64,000 bases of DNA from Odiellus spinosus (taxonomy: Eukaryota; Arthropoda; Arachnida; Opiliones; Phalangiidae), in assembly GCA_963920705.1 (NCBI GenBank), contig OY987237.1, forward strand, positions 7,098,601 through 7,162,600, in the 5' to 3' direction. Both the position numbers and the translations under genes were made by a program. Shown one piece after another: positions 13,334 to 27,310 of the stretch (its first letter is position 1; the number at the start of each line of letters is the position of its first letter). The notes beneath the pieces are model-generated. The model was given only the letters and a program-made list of their open reading frames with translations. It did not search any database and was not told where the DNA came from.

Positions 13334-13828
13334 TTAACAAATATTTTCTAACAGAATAACTATATTCAAAATTATGAAAAATTCAGTGCTGTATATTTTA
13401 ACATAATTAATCGGGAAAAATACTTAATTCCAGCTAATAGTATTCCTTTAAGGGAGAATGATAGAACTATTATTATTTTAATTTATTTAATGGTAATCTA
13501 TTGAATCATCTCTTAATTTATTTTTCTCAATATTAATATTTTTATTTTCACGTTTTTGGATATTATAACATTTTATCCTGTGGGTTTTGCGTTGATAATT
13601 AATTTCAACGATAATTTATTGTAATTAAAAGTAATCGTGCCGAGGTATTAGTCACGAAATGATTTCAAATTAGTATTAAATTACAATAGTAATTTGGATT
13701 TATCTTCCTTTAGATTATGTTAAACAAATCTGACTAGCTTTCTTCTAATTTTTATTAATCATATAATTAATTATAAGCTGTAATTAACTCCTGAATCGTT
13801 GAAGGGATGGTCAAGATATTAATTTCTA

Positions 13829-14114
13829 AAGTTGGATTAAATTTGAATGTAAGTATAATTTTGGGCCAATCATATTATTTTAACCTTCAACAGCGCTCAA
13901 GGTATTCTTTTAATATTAGGACACTACAAGGGCTATTAAAGACTGACATAATAATGATTAGCCCGAATTTGTATTTACTTTAATTCAAACTTAACCGAAC
14001 TTTATTAATTTAAACACCAAAAACAAACGGGTCTAATAATTTTTTAAAGAATTCTGAAATACGAGTCCGAAAATAAATTAAAAAGTTGTTCAATTTTTAG
14101 CTCCAAGTTTACCT
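13829..14114 (+). mobile_element. MITE B, copy 3 (left end eroded)
   Basis: Family B interior is present (GGGCCAATCATATTATTT, TTCAACAGCGCT), as is the right arm ending CTCCAAGTTTACCT, followed by TTAA (14115-14118). The left terminal repeat is missing. Confidence 0.7.
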
Positions 14115-14483
14115 TTAACTATTTTTTTTTTATTTTATTCTGGTTAGAATGAGTTGGCGTAATTATCAAAGTTGAGGCGGATGAACACTCTATGTTAAAT
14201 CTCGTAGGAAAAAATAGTCTTGGGGAAACTTATCATTAACTATTCTTAATAAGGTTCCGTAACCAAAATACAAAATCTGACAAATTTTGATCATATATTG
14301 AGTTGTTTTTTAATTTTTGTCCGCAATTACTATGATTTCGGGAATGTGACTGTCCCTGTATTTCATTCCATCATTCCACGGAATTAATTATAATATTAAA
14401 TAATTTTGACCCAAGGTCACGCGATGCCCTCGTAAAATTTACATCATTCTTTTATTTAAAGGGATAATGAAATGTATAATATA

Positions 14484-14690
14484 AGGTAGTTGATTTTCTT
14501 AAGTACTTTTACGAAAAAGACCGCGCGAAAGCGACCTTATCACTCCTACCAGAAAACCCGAGAATTAACTGTAGGCTCTACAATAGCAAGGCTACCATAG
14601 TGCGATGACGTAGCATTGCGAGGAATTTTTATTTTGAAAATTTCGAAAGTTCAGATTACAAAATATATATTTTTACTGTAGCGGTACGAT
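14484..14690 (+). repeat. Dispersed repeat I, copy 2
   Basis: Partner of 3610-3803, sharing AAGACCGCGCGAAAGCGA and TACCATAGTGCGATGACG-type blocks. Confidence 0.7.
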
Positions 14691-15359
14691 CTTTCCAAAA
14701 AAGCTGCTTAATTTCCATTTGAGTTAATGAAAAATTCCTGACTTTAAGTACTATTAGATTTATCTCTAATAACATTTGTTACGGACTTTCTGGTCATTTT
14801 GGGATCTCAATTCTGATTATATATTTTTTAATTCCCTTACACTCTCCCTTGAAAATAAATATATTCTGATATTTCGTTCAACAGCTAGTTTTTTTTAAAT
14901 ATATTTTCAATCTTAGATGGGACTTATTTCCTATACTGAAAAGGTTTTTCTCCCCTTATATTTCTGTATCTTTCAAAGTTGTTAAAATATTCTTAAACTA
15001 GCGTCTAAAATCGTCTGTCACTTTCTAGTGATGTAACTGATGTTTTTTCGGCGGGAGAGCTCGATATGGTTATCAATACGGAAATTTAACGGTTTTTGAA
15101 AATCCTAAATTTGATTTAGAACCTTTTTGTCAGGTAAATTTTAAATTTGTCGTGGAATCTTAAAATAATATTAATTTCCAAGGTGAAGTCTCATTTAGAG
15201 ATTTTTTTTTTTTTTTTTTAGTTATAGGTTAGAATATTTTTTTCTGATGGTTTTCAAATTCACCTATAATCCCAAAATTTACTATAGAAATTTAAATATT
15301 TACTAATTCGTCTGGGGAATATTTAATTATATATTTATAATTATTACCTCATGATGGAA
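14691..15359. other. AT-rich unique sequence, no gene seen
   Basis: No gene or clear repeat. A T-run of about 18 lies near 15202. Confidence 0.5.
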
Positions 15360-15640
15360 AATTTACTTAAAGATTAATTTTACAATTAATTTTGTTAGTT
15401 TAAAAATTAACAATAACTAATTTTAAGTAATAGTAATTTTAATACTTTATAAAATATAACTTTAATTAGTTTAAAATTTATCATAAACTAATTTGAAGTA
15501 ATAATAATTTTAACTTTATAAAATATAACTTTATATTAGTTTAAAAATTATCATTAACTAATAATAATTTTAAAACTATATAAAATATATTTTTTATTAG
15601 TTTAAAAATCATCATTAACTAATTATAAGTAATAAATTAA
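15360..15640. repeat. About 75-bp AT-rich tandem repeat, roughly four units
   Basis: Units combine ATTAGTTTAAAAATTATCAT, AACTAATTTTAAGTAATA and TTATAAAATATAACTTT. They are degenerate. Confidence 0.7.
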
Positions 15641-16559
15641 ATATAATTTAAATCTACGTTACAAGTTTGGGCACTTAATTAACCGTAGGCGATGTAAAAT
15701 ATTTAAATTATATAAAACATAATCATAGTTAAATTTAAAATTATAAAAAAACTTACCTTCAGTAATTAACGCGAAATATAATTTAATATATTAAAATTAT
15801 CCAAAATTTTAATTTTATATTTTTCCAAACGTAAAAATTCCGCGCACTATGGTTCCATGATTATTCACTCAAAATTTCAATTCAAACTCTCACAGGGAAC
15901 AATTTATAAATTTAAATTAATTTTTTTTACTGATAATAATTTAACGGTATTTTAAAATAAAATTATAAATTATTTTAACTGTTGTAAGTTAAAATTAAAA
16001 TAAATTAATTTCCACTGAAGAGTCGCGATTACGACGGGCCAATTTCTATTTTGGGTCTCGTGCTGGCGAAAGCCGACGAAAGAATATTAAGGAAATATTT
16101 TCGACAGAGTTGAAGATCTTCGGAAACTTTTTTTTTTTTTTTTTCCGGACTTCTCTACTGCTGGTATAGAGATGGGAATCTCTCGTTAGAGAAATTTCAC
16201 GGCTCGCTGACGTAATGTAACGCGCGAAAATGTCTAGCGGATTGAACCAAAACCCCCCAAAAATATATGATTTTTTTCACTTATTTCTATATTTTTTTCT
16301 ATGTCCATGAAAAGATTTATGATGAGCCCTCAAGTTCAAGGTGTCTTGTAAATTTATAAAATATGGACGTACATTAACTTTAAACTACAATTAATTCGAT
16401 ACGTGGTTCGATAATTTAATAATTACTAATTATTCATGAATTTTGCTTTTTTAAAAGAAATTCATAATGATTTGATTTTTAATTTTTTTAATTACAACAC
16501 TCGTTTTAATCTGATTTAATCAAGCAGTCAAATGAGGAATTATCAATGAACTGAAATAT

Positions 16560-17115
16560 TTAATCTGTATCTTGAGAATTCGTCAGTGCAATGGAATTGG
16601 ATAATTAATCAGTAAATTGAGAATTTCTCAGTGAATTTAATTAATCATTAAGCTAAGAATTCATCAGTTGACTGAAATAATTAACCATTAATCTGAGAAT
16701 TCATCAATGAACTGAAACAATTAATCATTAATCTGAGAATTCATCAATGAACTGAAACAATTAATCATTAATCTGAGAATTCATCAATGAACTGAAATAA
16801 TCATTAATCTGAGAATTCATCAATGAACTGAAACAATTAATCATTAATCTGAGAATTCATCAATGAACTGAAATAATCATTAATCTGAGAATTCATCAAT
16901 GAACTGAACTAATCATTAATCTGAGAATTCATCAATGAACTGAACTAATTAATCAGACAATTGAAAATTCATAAATGGACTGAAATGATTAATTCTTATA
17001 TTGAGAATTCATAAATGGAATTAAATAATTAATCAGTAAATTGAGAATTCATCAGTTGACTGATCTAATTAACCAGTCAACTGAGAATTCATAAATGGAC
17101 TGAAAAAATTAATCA
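16560..17115. repeat. 36-40 bp tandem repeat with CTGAGAATTCATCAATGAAC
   Basis: The best units (16680-16950) alternate between 40 and 36 bp, built on CTGAGAATTCATCAATGAAC plus TGAAAYAATTAATCATTAAT. Edges are degenerate. Confidence 0.9.
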
Positions 17116-17774
17116 ATCAGATTTAATCAGTAATAATGAATAATTAATTTACAGTGGGAATTAAAAAATGACTGTGGGTATTGAAATTAATCTACTAGTT
17201 GTTGGAATTAAATCGAATTTAATCCATAATCCGAGGGTTTACTTAATTAGCCCGAGTCTTAAGTCATTTTAAATATATTTAAATTATTTAATTAACGTTG
17301 ATTGTGAAATCCACTGAGCCTCTAAATTTCTCAACAGTTTACTTTGAATTTAATTTAATAATAAAATCATTGCTTTTTGTTAAACTTTATCCGCTGATTA
17401 AACTACATTAGAACAAGTTAAATCAAAATAAAAATTTTTATCAAATAATCAGATCTTCTGAGATATCCTTTTTTTTCCAAGAAATTCTATTGGGACTAAA
17501 ACCTATCCTGAGAACTAAAGCAAACCGATTATGCTAGTGTATACAATGAAAAAAAAAAAAAAGGAAAAAATGTTTGTTTACTTCTGTTAACACGAGTTAT
17601 TTACCCAAGAGAATGTCAAGTTCAATCTTTTTGCTGCTTTTTAAGTTTTTAACCAAACTATGTAATATTAAACCCCGGTGCTATTAGTAGAAAAAACTAC
17701 CAGAGACTTATATAAGAAAGGTATACATTCCCTAGCTATAAAACGATTTAAATGGAAGATGAAGTGGATCCGAA

Positions 17775-17900
17775 GGGCTTAGGTTCATTTGCTCGACTTC
17801 CAATTGATCGACAAGGAGTCCGTTTGATCGACTACCGTTTGATCGACTCCCATTTGATCGACTCCCATTTGATCGACAAGCCATTCCAATTGATCGACAG
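17775..17900 (-). repeat. TCGATC minisatellite, inverted arm
   Basis: Units of 17-18 bp such as TTTGATCGACTCCCA repeat here. The reverse-complement form (GAGTCGATCAAGTGGACC) is amplified at 18100-18345. Confidence 0.8.
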
Positions 17901-18037
17901 CCCAGTTTTTTAGCGAGTAACGAGTATAGGTCAAAGTTTTTTTGCAAGAAACTATTAAAGGTTAAATTATGGTATATAAATAAGAACTAATTCAAATAAT
18001 AATTATTCCGTGAAAATGGGGTCAGAGTACTCGTTTG

Positions 18038-18062
18038 TTAGGTTAGGTTAGGTTAGGTTAGG
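18038..18062 (+). repeat. Interstitial telomere-type repeat (TTAGG)5
   Basis: Five TTAGG pentamers in a row. TTAGG is the ancestral insect telomere motif. The run lies between two inverted TCGATC arrays. Confidence 0.9.
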
Positions 18063-18099
18063 TTGGTTAATCTATTTATAATCGTTATTACGAAGTTGA

Positions 18100-18345
18100 C
18101 CAATTGGGAAACGATCAAATGCACCCTTTGTTGTCGGTAATTTGGGATTAGGCATCAATCATTTGATCCCTTTGTCGATCGTTTGGGAGTCGATCAAGTG
18201 GACCCTTTGTCGATCGTTTGGGAGTCGATCAAGTGGACCTCTTTTCGATCATTTGGGAGTCGATCAATTGTGAGTCGATCATTTGGGTGTCGATCAAGTG
18301 GACCTCTTGTCGATCATTTGGAAGTCGATCAAGTGGACCCAAATC
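18100..18345 (+). repeat. TCGATC minisatellite, about 30-bp units
   Basis: Repeats of GTCGATCAAGTGGACC plus TTTGTCGATCGTTTGGGA. The short open frame across it is a repeat artefact. Confidence 0.85.
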
Positions 18346-19429
18346 AAACGAAGTGATATTTTTTATCGGTAGAAAGATTCAGATTTTTGTCATTCAATTA
18401 AAATGAGAACTTCTAGATACTAGACTCGGGGCTGCCATAGAACTGGAAACAAGTTATTTTTTTAATCTAATTTAAAACATGTCTAAAAGCAATTAGAGAT
18501 CCATTATCTTCTGTTATTCGTATATTTTCAGATACGAATTTGTATATTCGTATAATTGTTAAATGTATAAGATTTACCCGAAGATAAACATTTGGCGCTT
18601 TATCTATCTACAAATTACTCGTATTCAAACGTATAACGATGGATAAGAAAATTCACATTTAAAGAATTAGTCTAAAATAAAAGAAAAATATTTCAATTTG
18701 ACTTTTAATTTGAAGAATATAAATAAAACAACGAAACTAAGATTTTAAATCATCTTATTATTCGTTATTTTTCACGAAAATAAATTTTGAATTTTTTAGT
18801 CCGAACGTATAACGCTTATAATATTCTAAGATAAGTTGCCATTTTTGGATAAAAACGGATACGGATTATGTTTTTTACTTTATCTTCGAATAATTAAGTC
18901 CAAAAGTAGCGTAGGTTTCCTTTGATTGGTCTCTGGTTCTCATTTTGATTGAATGCCAAATTCAGAAGGTTTCCTGAATGTTTTACTACTCAAACGTGTT
19001 TTAATTTTAGAAACAATTAATAAAATATAACTTAATTATCCTCTTCATCCTCCCTTTAGAAAATGTTTTCGAGTTAACGCCTAATGTCTGGCCCGCCGAT
19101 GTTTCTCAAGGTTAAATAACCTTCTTAAGTAACACTAAGATTCTTCCCAATAAAAGTTCCCAAGAATACCGAATTTCTTTTTCAACCCGCGTGTCATACT
19201 CTATTTATAAAAGTCCCATTTAAACTTCTTTCATCTTTCTCCGAGCTTAAACCGCGTAATCATAAGTAATTTACAAAGTTACAAGTATGACACTGTAAAA
19301 TAGTATTTGAACTAATTTTTTTAGCGTTTTAATATTAAAAATTTGAATTAATGTGACAAGAATCTAAGTTAATTTTTTTCATCTTTATGATGTAGTCAAG
19401 GTTTCTGTAACAGGGTTCGTTCACGACCT
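18346..19429. other. AT-rich sequence with decayed repeat H
   Basis: Fragments such as CGTATTCAAACGTATAACG and GGATAAAAACGGATACGG (18530-18870) resemble dispersed repeat H. No gene seen. Confidence 0.45.
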
Positions 19430-19690
19430 GAAAAAGTTAGGGATTTTGGAAATTGACCCAAAAGGTCAGGGAAAGTCAAGCAATTTGAAAATTATTCCTA
19501 AAGGTCAGGAAAAAGTCAGGGAATTTGAAAATGAATCAACGGCAGGGAAAAGTTAAGGAATTTGAATGAGCCCAAAAAGTCTGGGAATTTGGAAATTGGC
19601 GCAAAAGGTCAGGGAATTTGGAAATGATCCTAAAAGGTCAGGGAAAAGTCAGGGAATTTGAAAATGAGCCAAAATGGTACACGTTAAGGA
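19430..19690 (+). repeat. GTCAGGG minisatellite K, locus 1
   Basis: Degenerate units of about 30 bp based on AAAGGTCAGGGAAAAGTCAG plus GGAATTTGAAAATG. Related arrays lie at 24795, 31500 and 50410. Confidence 0.85.
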
Positions 19691-21450
19691 ACCGTTTATG
19701 ATTGGTTGACAAATTAATTGTAATGTAATTATTTTAAACTGAGAATATTTGCCTTTAAGATTAAATGTTTATTTTTCAAATGCGAACAAACCCTTTAATT
19801 GTAAGGCCCAAAAGAATATTTATTTTCCCATCGACATTGAAGTAATTTTACAATAATAAAGAAATAACGGAAATTTTTGTTTATCTTAGTTACTTAATCA
19901 GAATTTTTCCCCCGAAAATGACTTTTCCTATAAATTATAAGGAAATATGGAACCATTGAGTGCTCTACTACATTTAGAGTTTGCTTTTAGATTAGATAAC
20001 GCTTCTGAATCGAGGAAAGTCTACAATGGCTGACCGTTTTCCATAGAATCATTTAAACGAAATTTATATTATTTTTCGCCTTTCGGCCTCGGTAAACCTT
20101 CATCTCGAAATAATCTTTAAATATGTTCCCCACAAATTATTTCTATTTTTATTCTATTTCCTTTTTACGCAAATTAGGTGGTGATAATGAAAAACAAAAA
20201 ACAAAAAAAAAACTTAAACATTCACCCTTTGACCTTAAATTGGCGCCAAATGTTTCTGGCATCAAATACTGAATTAATTTAAAATAAAATATATAATTAG
20301 TATTTTAGACAAGCAGTATTATGAGCTAGAATTTTTTTCTTGTTCAATTTCTCGGAAATTTAGCTTAAAGATTTATAGATAGTTTGCAATATCGCTATAG
20401 AACACGTAGAATGATCCGGCCAATCACGTTACCGCTTTATGCTGATACTCAAACTCTTTAATCTATTTAGGCTTAAGAGTGGTGCGTTAAAAATAATTAA
20501 CTCGACAGTTAAAAATACATATTTTATAATTTTAAAACTAAATATCATGGAAACTTTTTTTACTTATGACATATTATATTGTATATCCATCCGCTTTAGC
20601 TTTGAGTGTATTGCCAACCCACCTTGATTATGAGAGGAAGCGTAACAACCTTGTCTTATAAAAGGGTTAAATAAAATCCTCTTCCAAATATATAAAAAAA
20701 TTAAAATTTCAAGATAAAACCTCCAAAATTGCAATCAATTTTGCCAAAAATCTAATGTACAAGTTTAGAATATTAAATAAAAACCCACCCTAGTATAATC
20801 AGTACTATAATAAATGATCAAAACCAAATTTTTTTAAGATCCGATAACAAAACCAGACCATCGCGCAAGCACCCAAAAATCGTCATGGGCCAAACTCGAG
20901 CTATTAAATTTTGCTTCGTAAATAATTACGGAAGAAACTTTTGGGTTGTATTTTTTGGGAGGTTATAATCTATCATAGTTAAGTAGATTCAAACAATAAG
21001 ATCTTAGGACCCGATATCTATAGAAATATACGTTTTGGCACCTTCCAAACATTAAAAATAAAAATAAAAAAATAAAAACATACCAATTTTTAAAATTAGA
21101 GATCGAAATCGCCTTCGAAAAAGTATAATTTTACTTTAAAATATTGTGTAGTTTACAATCTTACAAGGAATTTATATTTACCTTGTAAAAGATGTTTTTC
21201 TTTCATAATTTGCTACTTTCTAAGGTGGTTAATAAGTATAACACGCTCGAATAGATGCTCATTAAATCCTAGAATATTTTTTATTCATACAAAACACCAG
21301 CTTGGAAAATTAGGAACCTTAATCGTTTATCGAAAATACCAACGGTTAAGGGGTTTGCTAAAGAGGCGCAAAAAAATTGCATTTTTTTTTCTTATAGTAA
21401 AAATCAAATTTCCTTTTAACGGTGACTTTTTGAAAAATAATTTTGTTATT
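19691..21450. other. AT-rich unique sequence, no gene seen
   Basis: No gene, RNA or clear repeat recognised. Confidence 0.5.
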
Positions 21451-22380
21451 TGTGGTCCGATTTCGACTTTATTGGTCTTAATCTGTAGCTAGCATTAGAC
21501 GAAATGATACGATAACTATAGTACTTCTCAAATACATAAGTTATATTTATTCTGATATATTAAATATTTCAACTGATCCCGATTCTAATATTTAGAATAA
21601 TTAATAACTTTGTTAATTACACTCTGATTTTAACCTAATTGGTTTAGATTTGTAGCTGACATTAAACTCTACACCAATGTGCTACAAACACTACAATATT
21701 CTATGAATAAATGCGATTTTTTTAATATATTCTGAAATATAAAATATTTCCAATTGGTGCCGATTCTAATATTTATAATAATTAATATTTTCGTTAATTG
21801 TAGTCCGATTTCAACCTAACTGGTCTCGATCTGTAGCATACTTTAAACTCTACACCAATGTGTCACAAAATCTACAATATTCTACGAATAAATTGCGATT
21901 TTATAATTAATTTGTCCTGAGATATTATATATTTCAAAGGTTCCCGATTCTAATGTTTAGAATCATTAATAACTTAGCTAATTATAGTCCGATTTCCAAG
22001 TAATTCGTCCTTATTTGTAGCTTGAATTAAACTCTACACCATGTGTCCCGAAAACTACAAACTTCTTCGAATAAATGCGATTTTATAATTAATTTATCCT
22101 GAAATATAAAATATTTCCAATTGGTGCCGATTCTAATATTAAAAATAATTAATAACTTCGATAATTATGGTCCAGTTTGTCTCAGTTTGTAGCTACCACC
22201 AAACCCTACACGAATCTGTCACTAAAACTATAATATCCTTCAAATATATACATTTAAAATTACAACCCGTCCCGATTTTAATATATATAGTAATTAATAA
22301 CTTTGTTAATTATGGTCCGATTTTGAAGTAATTTGTCTCAATCTGTAGCTAATATCAAGGCCTAAACGGATCTCTGAGTA
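21451..22380. repeat. About 180-bp tandem repeat, five to six degenerate units
   Basis: Units share GTCCGATTTCAACCTAA, TCTGTAGCTA, AAACTCTACACCAATGTG and TTGGTGCCGATTCTAATAT, spaced about 160-190 bp apart. Confidence 0.85.
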
Positions 22381-23981
22381 GAATTACCGCATTCCATACC
22401 ACGTGTCAATAAAAAATAAAATTAGTCAAATTGTGATTATTAGGATCGTTGAACTTCAAATTTGAATTATCTTCCCTCTCTAACGGAATTTTTAAGGGTG
22501 CGGGTGAGCCATAAATTTTCAAGTTGTCTGGCTGCCAAAAATCTAACTTCTCCCCAAAAAATACTGGTTGTCAATTTCATAGTCCCTTATAGAACTAAGT
22601 CAGGAATACACGCGAGTTTTCCAAAAAATATTTAAAAAAATCACTAAAACTCAAGAATTGGGAGAATTTCTACGACATTTGATACGTGAAATCGATAAGA
22701 ACATTCTTACTTCATGGACCTTAAAAAACAACCGTATATAGGTAACTTTTCCGAAGACTCCATTCACCCCGTGTTATCCTAGAAGTTCAAAAACTTGTTG
22801 CGACTGGAAACCGGAAGATGTTTTTAAAATCAACTCAGTATATCGTAGTGATAAAGTTTAAGACATTGGGTTATTGGAACTATTGGGTATTAAATTTTAA
22901 TAACCCTTAAATAAACTTTAAATCATATCAATTCATGTCTAGATTCGGTTTATGAGGACTAGAACGTTGACTACTAGCTTTAAACTCGCTCTAAACTTCA
23001 ATCTAATTTAGAATTTGAAATTATTTTCAACAGATATACTTTGAACTTATATTCGTACCCTACCTAATACGTATCTTAGGACTTAATAATCGGCTATATA
23101 CCGGTGATGTGATAAAGTTCGTGACATGGTGATCTTCAAAATAAAAAAGGTGTATTTTTTAACCGACTTTATTTGATTAAAATTTGAAAGTCAGCCAAGG
23201 GTTGTACGTAATTAAGATATATTAGAGTTCAATTATCTTCTTGATTGGGATTATGCGTATAATTATGGATATTTTTAAATGCAAGGTTTTTTTTAAAGGG
23301 AGTGTGAAGAGGAAAATCAAATGAAATTTTATCGTAATTAATCATTGGATTTTAAATTTAAAAATAGATCCAGGTTTCACGGTTATTTTAAATTATGCCC
23401 CCCTCCAACCAGTTGCGTAACCCCTTGCCTTCAGCGAACAAAATACTAGTGGCACGCGCTATTTTAATGGAAATATAAGTAAATTTAGTTTTAACTAAAT
23501 TAATTTTAAATTTTCCATTTATGAATTTAAAACTTCAGTTTTCATAATTTCATATTCTTATATATCCTAATGAATATTTAATCTTTAAATTTTTAATTAA
23601 CGCCATTGGTAGCTGCAAGCTAATATTTTCCTCGCTAGGATCGCAAATGCTCCATAGATCCTCTAATTAAATTTATTAATAATAATCAAATCAAATTTTA
23701 TTGTAGCCTTAATTAGCGAAAATATAAATATCACCAAATAATAATAATAATTTCATTATCCCTTAACTAAAATAAAATTAAATCATCAATATTAATTTAA
23801 ATTTAAATTTCCATAAATATTCAATTTTAATTAAAACTGGGTTTCCGTATAAATTCAATTAAATTAATTGAAAAACCATTAATTATGTAAATTATTAATA
23901 TAAATATAAAAGCTACCAATTTTAAATTCACTCGATTTATTAACTACGACTAGAAAACTTGAAAAATGTCTGAAAATTGCG
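22381..23981. other. AT-rich unique sequence, no gene seen
   Basis: A solo TTAAAGGGAGTGTGAA near 23294 may be a lone MITE end. No gene seen. Confidence 0.5.
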
Positions 23982-23985
23982 TTAA

Positions 23986-24359
23986 AGGGAGAATGAAAGG
24001 CCAAAACAACCTATTTTTAATCGATTAAGAATGCTAAAATAATGAGAAAAACAATAATATAACTCACCAAAAATATTTCGTTATTTTATAATCAATTTCC
24101 ACAGTTCCGATGCTAAAAATACGCGTACTCACTCGTGATTGGCGACAAGAACAGCCGCGAATATTAAAAAAAAAAAAAAAAAAAAAAAATACAGGTCGTG
24201 CTAGTTCACCGTGCTAGGCAGCCTAGGCTTAGCATCGGAACTTTCAAAATTGATTATAAAATAACGAAATATTTTTGGTGAGTTATATTATTGTTTTTCT
24301 CATTATTTTAGCATTCTTAATCGATTAAAAATAAGTTGTTTCGGCCTTTCATTCTCCCT
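23986..24359. mobile_element. MITE C, 374-bp foldback with TTAA duplication
   Basis: The ends are AGGGAGAATGAAAGGCC and GGCCTTTCATTCTCCCT, with TTAA on both sides (23982-23985 and 24360-24363). The arms are about 130 bp, nearly identical inversions including TTTTTAATCGATTAAGAATG. The centre holds an A-run of about 23 and AGGCTTAGC. It shares its terminal 10 bp with family A but little else. Confidence 0.92.
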
Positions 24360-24794
24360 TTAAAATATCGGTATTTCGGCCCATATCTAAAGAACCAATG
24401 CTAATAATAATATTATAAATTTTCCGATTCGCATCATTGACATTATCTAAAAAAATTTCAACTTTTATATATTATATTTAAAAAGAAAAAAACATGATTT
24501 TTAAACCTCTAGGGCTTGAACTTCGCTAGTACATAAAGATGGTCACAAAGGATGGTTCCGCTTGATACAATGAGATTTTATCAGATTTTTATTTTATCAT
24601 AATAATACCAACTACGAACCAATCTAATAATTCAATACCAACAAAGCTAATACTTCTTATATTCATATTTATTTTCCGCGCTGTCTATGGTAACCAATGA
24701 TATATCGGCACGTTTAAAGTGAATATGAAGCTTAAAAAAATTATTTTTTATCGATTTACCGTAAAAAAATTAAATTATGCCTAACCAAATTAGA

Positions 24795-25065
24795 ATCTCA
24801 ACAAAGAGGATTGGAAATTGGTCCAAAAGGTCAGGGAAAAGTCGGGGAATTTGGAAATTGACCCTAAAGGTCAGGGAAAAGTCAAGGAATTTGAAAATTG
24901 GCCCAATTGGTCATAGAATTTGGAAATTGGCCCAAAAGGTCCAGAGAAAAGTCAGGGAATTTTGAAATGAGCCCAAAAGGTCGGGGAATGTCTAGGAACT
25001 TGAAAATTGACCCTAAAGGTCAGGGAAAAGTCGGGAAATTTGAAAATTAGCCCAAATGGCCAGAT
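24795..25065 (+). repeat. GTCAGGG minisatellite K, locus 2
   Basis: Degenerate units of about 30 bp with AAAGGTCAGGGAAAAGTCRG and GGAATTTGGAAATTGGCCC. Confidence 0.85.
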
Positions 25066-26497
25066 AAACAAATAATTTTGATTTATGTCTAGGGAATCAT
25101 TATGATCGGTTGACCAAATAATTATAACATAATTATTATAAACTGAAAATATTTGCTCAAATGAAGGTTAATTTTTATTTAAATTTTTAAACGAATAAAT
25201 TAATATAATTTTTTTTTAAATATTTTTAACGAAATACTTCACTAGGCCTTTAAATATCGGAAAAACGTTAGTTTTTTAGTTTACAAAGAAGCGTGGCGTA
25301 CTCTTGGCCCTGACCTTAAGCCTAACAATTAATGTCTCCATTTAATTCGGATCGTAGAATGAATTAAAACACTTTAATATATACAGAGCTAGAACGCTAG
25401 CTTTAGAAGCCAATCGACCCGTGCCTATGGGGTGCCCGCCAATAAAATCATTCAAATTATTCAATTCACATCTATCTATAAACCGACAAATCAAAGAAAG
25501 TTCACTTTCTGTACCGGTAAACCCCAATTTTTATTTATTTAAATTTAGTTCCCGCTTAATTCTAACGGGCGAAAGTTACAAAAATATTTTATGAAAAGAT
25601 TTAGAGAAATATTTCAACAAGTTCCGTTAAGATGTCCTGTATTTAAAAAAATTGCAAAATTTATTTTTGACAAGAGGACCGCCCCAAAAAAATGATTGAT
25701 GATGGCTGCGATAATAAAAATGAATTACTTCATTAAAAAGTATTTATTTTTAATTTCTTAATCTTATATTAAGGTTAAGGTTAAATTATTTACGTATTAG
25801 TTTTACCCATGAATTAAAATTAAATACCAAATCTCCACTCTACAGTTAATTATGTAAAATATATATTCATTGGTACATTTTGATTCTTGAATATAATTTG
25901 AATAATTTAAAATTTAAAACAAAAACTAACATCATTGCTTCTTGACTGTAAAAACCTGTATATGCGTCGATTATTCGTTGCAATGTTATCTTGAATACAA
26001 TTAAAAGAATTTAAGCCTTTGAACCAATGTATTTTCAAGGCTTTTCAGGATAATATTCATAAAAACATTGAAACACTCAACCTACATTTCTCTTTAAAAT
26101 ATGCGCAGTTAATTTACAAATAAGAAATCCCAACTTAAAGCATTTCGGAAATAATATGTAATTTTATTTTTGAAGTTTCTTGAAAGCCTACCAACTCAGC
26201 GGTGCAAAATATTAAAGCTTTTAAATAGTTGAAAAAAACGAAAGCTATTTCATAGCCTCATTTTAAATTCTAAATAGGCTAAAAATATCTAAAAAATAGT
26301 CTTAAAATTCACACGCACCAAGCAAAAGCAACTTTTTCTCTCTTTTACCAGTTTGTATATAAAGTTAGGCTTAGCGATTTTATTGATTAGGCCTAACTGT
26401 AAATTTACTAGAAACCTATAAGATGATTTTTGATAATATGTTTACTCTTATTTTAATCGAACTTCTAATCGCGATGAAAAATAACTTCATTGTCCCT
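25066..26497. other. AT-rich sequence, no gene seen
   Basis: The minus-strand frame at 25342-25527 has no ATG and no recognised domain. A GTTAGGCTTAGCGATTTTAT motif recurs near 26363 as a single copy. Confidence 0.45.
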
Positions 26498-26501
26498 TTA
26501 A

Positions 26502-26847
26502 AGGAGGAATACAGCTTAAAAACAAGTGATTTTTTATCGATTCATTATCGTTTAAATAGGCCTAATCAACCAGTAAAAAAAGGATTTAAAACTTACGCCG
26601 AAAATAGGTCACGTATAAGGACTCTTCACCAATCACATTGATCGATGGCTCTGATATAGGGAGTGGTCGCTAATCCTTATATAGGAAGTGCAGGATATCT
26701 TAATGAATCCAGCTAAGCCTATTTTGATGGTTTTAAATTTATTTCTAGTTTAATATTTGTTTAAATATTTTTTAATGTTGGATTAGGACTATTTAAACGA
26801 TAAAGAATCGATAAAAAAATCACTTGATGTTAGGTTGTATTCTCCCT
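26502..26847 (+). mobile_element. MITE A, copy 6
   Basis: The ends are AGGAGGAATACAGC and GGTTGTATTCTCCCT, with TTAA on both sides (26498-26501 and 26848-26851). The centre is diverged. Confidence 0.85.
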
Positions 26848-27310
26848 TTAAAGGGTTATACGTAAAATGAATTAACCAAAAATTCAACCAATGAGGTGGG
26901 GTTAATCTATATAATAATCTATTATCGGGTTTTTGCCAATTTTCTCCACCATATTCCTCCTCCCCAAATAAAACTGCCAACAATCCTTATACGTAATCAA
27001 TTTTATATCAGGTTATATCAGTGAAATTCCACGAAATAACAATTGCAATAAATTGAAAAAAAAAAAAAAAAAAATAAAGTCGTGACGTGACAAATTACAT
27101 TTTGTTATAAAACAATGTTTGGAAAATAATTGATTCTCGCGAATCTTCACGAAATAATCAGGCGGGAAGTGAATCGTATCATTTACACGAATGCTCGCGA
27201 TATTAACTGTCAAAGTTTAGCGCACGATAGGTCAAAGGTTATTCGCAGTCTGAGTATAACTTTAAATTTATTAATAATTATATTTTACGATCATTTCCAA
27301 TTGAAATTAA

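Noticed and set aside
26502..26847. piggyBac rather than Kolobok as source of the TTAA-flanked MITEs
   Set aside because: piggyBac ends typically start CCC after TTAA, whereas these start AGGG, which fits T2/Kolobok better. Not excluded without an autonomous copy.
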